From Planctomycetota bacterium (lineage in GTDB: Bacteria; Planctomycetota; Planctomycetia; Pirellulales; Thermoguttaceae): a DNA stretch of 5,605 nt. The position numbers and the translations under genes are program-made. Within the stretch, counting starts at the first letter, position 1. Each line of letters starts with the position of its first letter. The notes below the pieces were generated by a model. It did not search any database, was not told the DNA's origin, and was given only the letters and a program-made list of their open reading frames with translations. This document shows positions 1 through 5,233 of the stretch, one piece after another. The stretch is taken from the NCBI GenBank assembly GCA_023621895.1, contig JAMOAF010000220.1, forward strand, positions 1-5,605. Reading direction: 5' to 3'.

Positions 1-39
1 CGCTCGCCTGCGCTGCGGCACAACCCGTACGTAACGAAA

Positions 40-62
40 CGCGGGGCAAGCCCACGCGGCTA
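40..62 (-). repeat. Inverted copy of the 23-bp hairpin repeat, closing the three-gene cluster
   Basis: Read on the minus strand, these 23 bases begin TAGCCGCGTGGG and end CTTGCCCCGCG. They are identical to parts of the two plus-strand copies at 4970-4996 and 5075-5101. The repeat can fold on itself: CGCG-T-GGG pairs with CCC-CGCG around a CTTG loop, giving a 7-bp stem with one bulged T. Its first three bases are the TAG stop codon of the P-loop ATPase gene, so the hairpin lies directly at the 3' end of the leftward transcript. It could slow 3' exonucleases or act as a weak terminator, but there is no T-tract after it. Identity between copies is seen directly; function is inferred. Confidence 0.8.
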
Positions 63-704
63 TCTGAATAACAGCCGCTTTTTCCACGAATCACGCAGGT
101 CGATTTCGGACGATCGCCGCTTGTCTTCGTAGCGGTCGTAGAGCTCGAAGAGGACCTCGCGGACGTTGCCGCCGTGCTTTTCGAAGCAGGCGGCGATCAT
201 CTCGCTCGTAGCCCACGGCGCCTCGCCGCCAAGCAGGCCGCGCGCGAGTCTCTCGACCGTTTCGAGGGAAGGGGCGCATCGGGCCAGGTCGGGAAGACCG
301 ATCGCCTTGTGCGCCGTCACAACCAGTCCGATTCCCCCACGGCGGCAGAAACGCCGCAGACCGCGGCGCGCCCGGAAGCCCAACTGCTCGTAACCGTCGA
401 CGGCCACGAGCGTCGGCCGCTCGCGGCGCGCGTCCGACCAGAAGCGGGGGGGCAACCGCCGCTGGCCGTCGTGCAGTTCGCTGAGCAGGACCCGCTCGCC
501 GGCCTGCTTCCAGCAGCGGACCAGGTCGGCCAGGAGGGCGGATTTGCCCGAACCGTGCGGCCCGACGATCTGCCCCCTGCGCCCGGCGGCCTCAAACCGC
601 GCCAGGGCGGCCTGGCGCCCCGCCGGCGCGGCGTACTCGTATGCGATCGCCCCAGGCCGGACGCGGCGTGTGGAGAACGGGTTTTCGCACGACTGCTCTG
701 GCAA
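60..704 (-). CDS. Small P-loop (AAA-like) ATPase of unknown function
   Basis: Predicted cytoplasmic nucleotide-binding protein of 214 aa; its substrate is unknown. It opens with the motif NPFSTRRVRPGAI (residues 8-20), which I recall from planctomycete hypothetical ATPases. A perfect Walker A follows, GPHGSGKS (48-55). The likely Walker B is TLVAVDG (98-104), where the Asp is followed by Gly rather than the usual Glu; the nearest acidic residue is E106. VVTAHK (128-133) sits where a sensor-1 strand would be. GGNVREVLFELYDRYE (178-193) resembles the lid-helix region of AAA proteins. The TTG at 704 is chosen as start because it lies 14 nt after the stop of the upstream gene. The only other start, GTG at 821, would overlap that gene by 103 bp and add an Arg/Pro-rich stretch that looks non-coding. 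It is the third gene of the leftward cluster. Its TAG stop is supplied by the hairpin repeat at 40-62. Nucleotide binding is well supported; the biological role is not. Confidence 0.8.
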   Translation of the reverse strand: MPEQSCENPFSTRRVRPGAIAYEYAAPAGRQAALARFEAAGRRGQIVGPHGSGKSALLADLVRCWKQAGERVLLSELHDGQRRLPPRFWSDARRERPTLVAVDGYEQLGFRARRGLRRFCRRGGIGLVVTAHKAIGLPDLARCAPSLETVERLARGLLGGEAPWATSEMIAACFEKHGGNVREVLFELYDRYEDKRRSSEIDLRDSWKKRLLFR

Positions 705-718
705 GGGCGGCCTCTGCG

Positions 719-1120
719 TCAGGTCGGCGGGGCTTTGGCGGCGGGGACGTCGCCGAGGCGGAAGAGCCTTTGCCCGACGACTTCCCGCCCCCGTTTGAGG
801 AACGCCCGGACGCGAACGCACCAGCGGACCTTGACGATCCTGCCGTCGTAGCTCAGGGGGCTGTTCGGCAGCGTCGTGCTGAATCGTCCGGGACGCCGCG
901 GATCGATCCAGTCGCCGTCCTCCGCCGACAGGCGGCGGAAATCGTGGACCGCCAGGTCCTCATCGCCCTTGCCTTCCGTGAACCACAAGACGGAGACTTC
1001 CAGGGCCTTGATGTCGTCGCGATCGATCGCCATCATCCGGTACTCGCCGGCCAGCTTGTCGCCCGGCTGGTAGATTCGGCCGTTTTCGTCCAGCCGGATC
1101 ACGATCCGCGGACCTGTCAT
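719..1120 (-). CDS. Small soluble arrestin/Ig-like protein, function unknown
   Basis: A 133-aa protein with no signal peptide, membrane segment or cysteine-rich motif. Hydrophobic and charged residues alternate in short strands throughout (RIVIRLD, ALEVSVLWF, VKVRWCVRVRAFL), which points to a beta-sandwich. QPGDKLAGEYRM (residues 18-29), the PNSPLSYDG segment (about 84-92) and the following VKVRWCVRV strand resemble an arrestin-like domain, in which a short proline loop precedes a W-containing strand. This is a judgement by eye. The start is firm: ATG at 1120 overlaps the upstream TGA in an ATGA junction, and a perfect AAGGAGG lies 4 nt upstream. Such overlap suggests translational coupling to the membrane protein gene, and the two products may work as partners. 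The downstream P-loop ATPase gene follows after 14 nt. The gene is well supported as real; the fold is a moderate guess and no reaction can be assigned. Confidence 0.8.
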   Translation of the reverse strand: MTGPRIVIRLDENGRIYQPGDKLAGEYRMMAIDRDDIKALEVSVLWFTEGKGDEDLAVHDFRRLSAEDGDWIDPRRPGRFSTTLPNSPLSYDGRIVKVRWCVRVRAFLKRGREVVGQRLFRLGDVPAAKAPPT

Positions 1121-2433
1121 TTCCCCTCCTTGCCGTTTTCGCTCGGGTAGACCAGGACGGGAAATGAGCGCTCGTAGTCGGGCCAACCGGATATCTTGCC
1201 GCGGACGATGAAACGCCAATTCACCTCGTTATGGGCCGACTGGAAGGAGTGCATGGCGCGGTCGGGCATCTGCACCTCGCAACTGGCCTCGAACGGCGCG
1301 GGGCGGCCGGAATCGAACGCGTCGCAGCGGAAGATCGGCTGCTCCAGCACCCGGCAGAGCTCCTTGCGCGTGTCGGTGCCGTGCCGGTAGGTGGCCTCCT
1401 CCTCGCAGACCAAAAGGACTTCGAAACAGCGCAGCCGCAGCCGGCCGGTCTGCGAGACGAACAACCGGTACTGCCCCCCCGGTCGCAACGGCTGGTCCGA
1501 AATCTCCAGCAGGGTCGGCCCCACGCCGGTGGCCACCATCGCATGGCGCGCGGCCCAAGCGACCAGCACGAGTCCCGCGGCGGCGAAAACCAGGCTGAAG
1601 ACGGTCAGCGGCCAGTCGGGCTGCCCCTGCATGTGGCCGCGGACCGACACGACCAGGAGCCAGGCAACGATCCCGTTCCAGATCACAGCGGCCGCAATCG
1701 TCGCTCCCAGCTTAACGCTCGGCGTCGCAGCCGCCGGCAAGCGAAACGCCAGGGCTGTCCCCGGGCTGTCGGTCAAGTTCACGCTGGCCGGAATTGCGGG
1801 AAAATCGGCCGCGCCGCTCCCCTTTTCTTCAAACGGGGCCAGCCTGGCCGCCTTCTGGGCGAACGCCGAACGGCGCTCCGCCGACTTGCCGGCAAACAGG
1901 AGCAGGTAGACGAGGCGCCCCGCGCCGATCAGGATGAACGAAACAGGGAGAATGAACAGCAGGCCTAACCACCACCGGTAAGCCCGCACGAGAACCACGC
2001 GGCTCGGGTCCTGCGGATCGTACCAGCAGACGTACTCTCTGCCGACCTCGAAACGATCGAGAATCCGCTGGTTCTCCTCGCGCCCCGCCGAATACCCCCC
2101 GGTCGGGTCAAAGGTCCAGATGTCGTACGTCCAAACCACAAACCGCTCGCCCTGGATCGAATACTCGATCTGAATCTCCGGGCGGTAGAGCATGCCGTCG
2201 TCCCCCTCCTTCTCGCCGATCCGCTTGTCGACCACCAGGCACCGGTGGGCGACAAACTCCGTGTTGGCCTGCCATTGAGGAACCACCAGCATGAAGTAGA
2301 GAGCGAACAGGCCCGCGACGCCGCCGACCAAGAAGAACGTGAAGAACACGGTCTCGCCGACGATCGCCAGCGTCTTCGAGCCGGTCCGCCGGTGCCCGCG
2401 CTTTTTCTCGAAATAGCGAAACGTGCGTGTCAA
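1117..2433 (-). CDS. DUF3592-like four-TM membrane protein with soluble C-terminal domain
   Basis: A 438-aa inner-membrane protein, first gene of the leftward cluster; function unknown. A basic N-terminus (KKRGHRR, residues 10-16) precedes TM1 (about 27-51). Residues 55-153 form an extracytoplasmic-looking beta domain with YRPEIQIEYSIQGERF and CWYDPQDPSR (136-145), the pattern of DUF3592. TM2 spans about 154-181, an Ala-rich cytoplasmic loop follows, and TM3 (about 244-264) and TM4 (about 276-295) form a second hairpin. The last 135 residues are soluble and beta-rich, ending in a NEVNWRFIVRGKI strand and SFPVLVYP, which resembles an arrestin-like domain. The predicted topology puts both termini in the cytoplasm, where the C-domain could meet the next gene's product. 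The start is TTG at 2433, with GGGGAG 8 nt upstream; no ATG or GTG is in frame before TM1. An ATG at 2449 is out of frame. The family call rests on remembered motifs. Confidence 0.85.
   Translation of the reverse strand: MTRTFRYFEKKRGHRRTGSKTLAIVGETVFFTFFLVGGVAGLFALYFMLVVPQWQANTEFVAHRCLVVDKRIGEKEGDDGMLYRPEIQIEYSIQGERFVVWTYDIWTFDPTGGYSAGREENQRILDRFEVGREYVCWYDPQDPSRVVLVRAYRWWLGLLFILPVSFILIGAGRLVYLLLFAGKSAERRSAFAQKAARLAPFEEKGSGAADFPAIPASVNLTDSPGTALAFRLPAAATPSVKLGATIAAAVIWNGIVAWLLVVSVRGHMQGQPDWPLTVFSLVFAAAGLVLVAWAARHAMVATGVGPTLLEISDQPLRPGGQYRLFVSQTGRLRLRCFEVLLVCEEEATYRHGTDTRKELCRVLEQPIFRCDAFDSGRPAPFEASCEVQMPDRAMHSFQSAHNEVNWRFIVRGKISGWPDYERSFPVLVYPSENGKEGK
1125..1131 (-). promoter_or_regulatory. 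Strong Shine-Dalgarno for the 133-aa protein
   Basis: On the minus strand this reads AAGGAGG, a full match to the anti-Shine-Dalgarno core, followed by GGAA and then the ATG at 1120. It lies inside the last codons of the membrane protein gene (…GKEGK, stop). The site fixes the start of the small gene and supports coupled translation of the pair. Confidence 0.85.
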
Positions 2434-2441
2434 ATCGGCAA

Positions 2442-2447
2442 CTCCCC
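2442..2447 (-). promoter_or_regulatory. Shine-Dalgarno deciding the TTG start of the membrane protein
   Basis: The minus strand reads GGGGAG here, 8 nt before the TTG at 2433. Because the frame has no ATG or GTG before the first membrane segment, this site is the main support for the unusual start. The ATG at 2449 overlaps the site but is in another frame. Confidence 0.55.
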
Positions 2448-2518
2448 ATCAGCCGGCAGCCAAACACAATTTCGGCAGATCGCCCCGGATCGGCAAACGT
2501 TCCCACCGCCGAAATCGT

Positions 2519-2524
2519 AGTATA
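2519..2524 (-). promoter_or_regulatory. Candidate -10 hexamer for the leftward cluster
   Basis: The minus strand reads TATACT, one mismatch from the sigma-70 consensus TATAAT. Transcription would begin near 2512 and leave a leader of about 80 nt before the TTG at 2433. I find no good TTGACA-like -35 at 16-18 nt upstream, so this is only a candidate. Confidence 0.35.
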
Positions 2525-2578
2525 CCAAGTGCCCCGCTCTTGGGTAGGTTGCGTGCCGCCGAACCAAGTGTTTTCCGT

Positions 2579-2584
2579 TATACT
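2579..2584 (+). promoter_or_regulatory. Candidate -10 hexamer for the helicase gene
   Basis: The sequence TATACT lies in the context CCGTTATACTGGGG, in one of the few AT-containing spots of this region. Transcription would start near 2591, giving a leader of about 100 nt that contains the inverted repeat at 2599-2629. No convincing -35 box is at standard spacing; TTGCGT at 2549 is too far away. Confidence 0.4.
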
Positions 2585-2598
2585 GGGGTTCTTCACGC

Positions 2599-2629
2599 GC
2601 TCCGCGCGCGTTTCACGTTCACGCGGAGC
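2599..2629 (+). repeat. Inverted repeat (hairpin) in the presumed helicase leader
   Basis: GCTCCGCG at 2599-2606 is perfectly complementary to CGCGGAGC at 2622-2629, with a 15-nt spacer. If transcription starts near 2591, the stem lies in the 5' leader, about 60 nt before the start codon. It could be a leader RNA structure or a protein-binding site. There is no T-tract, so it is unlikely to be an intrinsic terminator. Confidence 0.55.
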
Positions 2630-2677
2630 CCATCAAGTACGTTGAGCGTAGCCGGCCGACTGGCTGCCAGCCCCTGC

Positions 2678-2684
2678 AAAGGAG
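2678..2684 (+). promoter_or_regulatory. Shine-Dalgarno deciding the helicase start
   Basis: AAAGGAG ends 5 nt before the GTG at 2690. This favours 2690 over the other in-frame GTG at 2684, which overlaps the site itself, and over the far upstream in-frame start at 2423. Confidence 0.8.
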
Positions 2685-2689
2685 TGCCC

Positions 2690-4942
2690 GTGTCTGACCA
2701 TCTGCTCGAGGGATTGAACCCGGCCCAACGCGAAGCGGTCAGCCACATCGAAGGTCCGCTGCTGATTCTTGCCGGGCCGGGCAGCGGCAAGACGCGCGTC
2801 GTGACGCACCGGATTGCCTGGCTCTTGGAACACGGGGTCGCGCCGGCCCGGATTCTCGCCCTGACCTTCACCAACAAGGCGGCCGAGGAAATGCGCAGCC
2901 GAGTCGAACGGCTTGTGCCCGGCCACTCCGTCTGGGTCAGCACGTACCACCGGTTTGCCGCGCGGCTCCTCCGCCGCCACGCCGGATTGGTCGGACTGGA
3001 GGAGAATTACACGATTTACGACGCCGACATGGCGGGCCGGGCGCTGCGGCGCGCAATCGAGCGAGCCAGGATCGATCCGGCGATGTTCAACCTCGATCAG
3101 ATCGGTTCGAGAATCAGTTGGCTCAAGAGCCAGTTCACGCTCCCCGAGGATTACGAACCTCGTCCCGGGTACCCCCTTGGCGAAGTGGTTCGCCGCGTCT
3201 ATCCCGCCTACCAGTCGCTGCTGGCCCAATCCAACGCGGTCGACTTCGACGACCTGCTGCTCCACGCGGCCACGATCCTCCGCGATTGTCCAGAAATCCG
3301 CCAAAGCCTCGACGAGCGCCACCAATTCGTCCTCGTCGACGAGTACCAGGACACCAACCTGGCCCAATATGCCATCGCCCGGGCGCTCTCGGTGGATTAT
3401 CCGAACCTGGCCGTGACCGGCGATCCCGACCAGTCAATCTACGGCTGGCGCGGGGCGCACGTGGGAAACATCCTCGAATTCGAGAAGGACTATCCGCAGG
3501 TGCGCGTTGTCCGCCTGGAGCAGAACTACCGCAGCACGAAATCCATTCTCCGCGTTGCCGACGAGCTGATCGCCCGCAATCTCAGGCGGAAGAAGAAAAG
3601 GCTGTATACCGAAAACGCCCAGGGGCCGCCGGTGCGGCTGGTGATCTACGCGGACCAGAACGACGAGGCGCGCGCCATCGCCGAGCGGATTGCCGGCGAC
3701 GTGGCTTCCGGCAGGCGCCGGCCGCGCCAGTTCGCCGTCTTCTACCGCGTCAACGCCCTCTCCCTGCCGTTTGAACGGGCATTTCGCGAGCTGGGCGTTC
3801 CTTACCAACTCGTCCAAGGAATGGAGTTCTTCCAGCGCAAGGAAATCCGCGACGTCCTGGCCTACCTCCAGGTGATCCATAATCCACGCGATGACGAGAC
3901 GCTCCTCCGAGTGATCAATACCCCGGCGCGGGGCATCGGGCGGACGACGGTCGAGCGGCTGGCCGATCATGGCGTTTCGAACGGCCTGAGCCTGCTCGAA
4001 GCGGCGCGCGACTGCCGCGCGATCAGCAGCCTGGCCAAGCGGGCGGCCGGCCAGGTGGGCAAGTTCGTCGACCTGATCGATCGCTTAGCGGCGCTGGCTG
4101 ATGCGCCGATGGAAGAAATCCTCGGCCACGTGCTCACCGAGACCGGTTACAAGGAACAGTACAACAACCGTGAAAGCGAGGAAGACCAGCAGCGATTGGC
4201 CAACATCGAGGAATTGCTGACCGTTGCCCGGGAGTTCGATGAGCGGCATGCGGGCGAAGCTCGGCTCGACGAGTTTCTCGAGGAGACGAGCCTCGTCGGC
4301 GACACGGACGATTGGGAGGCGGAAAGCGACCGCGTGACCTTGATGACGCTGCATGCCTCCAAGGGGCTCGAGTTTCCCGTCGTCTTTCTGATTGCCGTCG
4401 AAGAGGGACTCCTGCCCCACGAGCGGGCCCGCGACAACGCCGACCAGGTTGAAGAAGAGCGGCGGTTGATGTTCGTCGGGATTACGCGGGCGCGCGAAGA
4501 GCTGCAAATCAGCTATGCCTTCCAGCGCGACTTCCGCGGGCAGAGGAAGATCACGATTCCCAGCCGGTTCCTCATGGATTTGCCGCGGAGGGAGATGGAG
4601 ACGGTGGACCAGAGGGACCATGCGCGGCCGAGCGACCGCGAGTCGCCAGCCGCGCCCGTCTTCGCACCTGCCTTCGCGCCCGCCGCCACGACGTTCTCCT
4701 CCACCCCCTCGATCCGGCTAACGACGGCGGCCGAGCTGGCCGGCGACGCCGTGTTGCCGGCCGTCGACCCCGACGAGTTCACCCAGGACATGATCGTCCG
4801 GCACAACCAGTTTGGCCTGGGACGGATTGCCGCGCTTAGCGGCAACGGGACGACCCGGACGGCGACGGTCGACTTCATCGCGCCGCCGGAGCGGCGCAGG
4901 TTCGTCCTTTCCGAGGGCGAGCTCCGCCCGCTGAAACGGTAA
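2690..4942 (+). CDS. pcrA: ATP-dependent 3'-5' DNA helicase, UvrD/PcrA family
   Basis: A complete superfamily 1A helicase of 750 aa, close to the usual PcrA/UvrD length. The family unwinds DNA during nucleotide excision repair, mismatch repair and replication restart, and removes recombinase filaments. Motifs in order: Q motif LNPAQREAV (9-17), Walker A AGPGSGKT (28-35), motif Ia LTFTNKAAEEM (58-68), Walker B DEYQDTN (217-223), motif III GDPDQSIYGWRGA (244-256), motif IV LEQNYRST (276-283), motif V TLMTLHASKGLEF (550-562) and motif VI VGITRARE (596-603). QGMEFFQRKEIRDV (376-389) belongs to the 2B region. A Pro/Ala/Ser-rich linker (about 635-683) leads to a C-terminal Tudor-like domain around RHNQFGLGRI (704-713); in PcrA this domain contacts RNA polymerase. 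The start is GTG at 2690, with AAAGGAG 5 nt upstream. The frame stays open back to 2423, but that stretch is Arg/Pro-rich and resembles no helicase N-terminus. The gene is divergent from the membrane protein cluster and appears monocistronic. No catalytic residue is missing. PcrA, UvrD and Rep cannot be fully separated by eye; the Tudor-like tail favours PcrA/UvrD. Confidence 0.97.
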   Translation: MSDHLLEGLNPAQREAVSHIEGPLLILAGPGSGKTRVVTHRIAWLLEHGVAPARILALTFTNKAAEEMRSRVERLVPGHSVWVSTYHRFAARLLRRHAGLVGLEENYTIYDADMAGRALRRAIERARIDPAMFNLDQIGSRISWLKSQFTLPEDYEPRPGYPLGEVVRRVYPAYQSLLAQSNAVDFDDLLLHAATILRDCPEIRQSLDERHQFVLVDEYQDTNLAQYAIARALSVDYPNLAVTGDPDQSIYGWRGAHVGNILEFEKDYPQVRVVRLEQNYRSTKSILRVADELIARNLRRKKKRLYTENAQGPPVRLVIYADQNDEARAIAERIAGDVASGRRRPRQFAVFYRVNALSLPFERAFRELGVPYQLVQGMEFFQRKEIRDVLAYLQVIHNPRDDETLLRVINTPARGIGRTTVERLADHGVSNGLSLLEAARDCRAISSLAKRAAGQVGKFVDLIDRLAALADAPMEEILGHVLTETGYKEQYNNRESEEDQQRLANIEELLTVAREFDERHAGEARLDEFLEETSLVGDTDDWEAESDRVTLMTLHASKGLEFPVVFLIAVEEGLLPHERARDNADQVEEERRLMFVGITRAREELQISYAFQRDFRGQRKITIPSRFLMDLPRREMETVDQRDHARPSDRESPAAPVFAPAFAPAATTFSSTPSIRLTTAAELAGDAVLPAVDPDEFTQDMIVRHNQFGLGRIAALSGNGTTRTATVDFIAPPERRRFVLSEGELRPLKR

Positions 4943-4949
4943 CGCCATC

Positions 4950-4966
4950 GGGGTCCGCGGCACCCC
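4950..4966 (+). terminator. Hairpin just after the helicase stop, possible terminator
   Basis: GGGGT (4950-4954) pairs with ACCCC (4962-4966) around CCGCGGC. It begins 8 nt after the TAA of the helicase gene. The stem is short (5 bp) and no T-run follows, so it is not a classical intrinsic terminator; position is the main reason for the call. Confidence 0.35.
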
Positions 4967-4969
4967 AGG

Positions 4970-4996
4970 CCGTTAGCCGCGTGGGCTTGCCCCGCG
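4970..4996 (+). repeat. Hairpin repeat, first plus-strand copy
   Basis: This 27-bp unit begins CCGTTAGCCGCG and ends CTTGCCCCGCG. It is identical to 5075-5101, and 23 of its bases match the inverted copy at 40-62. The stem CGCG-T-GGG / CCC-CGCG (4978-4996) has a CTTG loop and one bulged T. It lies 28 nt after the helicase stop. It behaves like a REP-type intergenic element; the sequence gives no evidence of a mobilising gene. Confidence 0.85.
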
Positions 4997-5024
4997 CTGG
5001 GTGCAGGTTAAGGGCTCTGTCCCT

Positions 5025-5050
5025 GGTTCCCAAGCTCCAGCTTGGGAACC
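5025..5050 (+). repeat. Perfect 12-bp inverted repeat of the 'VPKLQLGN' type
   Basis: GGTTCCCAAGCT (5025-5036) and AGCTTGGGAACC (5039-5050) are exact reverse complements separated by CC. The region would form a very stable hairpin in either transcript. I recognise it as a dispersed palindrome common in planctomycetes and some cyanobacteria. When wrongly translated it gives peptides such as VPKLQLGN or PKLELGN. Placed between two converging genes it may work as a bidirectional transcription barrier, but it lacks a T-tract. Confidence 0.85.
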
Positions 5051-5074
5051 GTTGCATTTCTCACCACGCCAAGA

Positions 5075-5101
5075 CCGTTAGCCGCGTGGGCTTGCCCCGC
5101 G
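5075..5101 (+). repeat. Hairpin repeat, second plus-strand copy
   Basis: Identical over 27 bp to 4970-4996, starting 105 bp downstream of the first copy in the same orientation. The bases flanking the unit differ between the two copies, so the repeat boundary is sharp on both sides. The palindrome at 5025-5050 lies between the two copies. Confidence 0.85.
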
Positions 5102-5135
5102 ATTGGATCGCCTTGCGATCTCCAACGGCAATTCC

Positions 5136-5233
5136 GGTGGGCCGTCGCTCGCCGTTTGCCGGTTCGACCCACTCGGCTCCGGAAGCGCATTCGACCACGA
5201 AGACCCGATGGCGATGGGTCGCTCTGGACCACC
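5136..5233. repeat. Possible 98-bp intergenic element with imperfect inverted ends
   Basis: GGTGGGCC (5136-5143) and GGACCACC (5226-5233) match as inverted ends at 7 of 8 bases, and the right end abuts the stop codon of the partial minus-strand gene. GGTGGGCC-bounded blocks resemble dispersed planctomycete intergenic repeats as I remember them. Only one copy is in the window, so repetition cannot be shown here. Just outside it, GATCGC (5106-5111) and GCGATC (5115-5120) form a small hairpin. Confidence 0.3.

Noticed and set aside
174..851. Long plus-strand open frame (225 codons) opposite the ATPase and the 133-aa gene
   Set aside because: It is antisense to better-supported genes, has no ribosome binding site of note, shows no recognisable motif and reads as GC-rich shadow sequence.
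1231..1968. Plus-strand open frame of 245 codons inside the membrane protein gene
   Set aside because: Rich in Arg, Gln and Gly with no domain; it is the antisense shadow of a gene with clear membrane segments.
2423..2689. In-frame N-terminal extension of the helicase
   Set aside because: It adds 89 Arg/Pro/Ser-rich residues unlike any UvrD family N-terminus, crosses the divergent promoter region, and the GTG at 2690 has a good Shine-Dalgarno and the expected family start position.
2633..3367. Minus-strand open frame of 244 codons opposite the helicase N-terminal region
   Set aside because: It lies opposite the conserved helicase motifs, and its open state follows from GC-rich codon use on the other strand.
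4085..4621. Minus-strand open frame of 178 codons opposite helicase motifs V and VI
   Set aside because: Antisense to strongly conserved coding sequence; no motif of its own.
4970..5101. Possible CRISPR array from the repeated 27-bp unit
   Set aside because: Only two direct copies, with a 78-bp gap holding an unrelated palindrome; no regular spacing and no cas genes.
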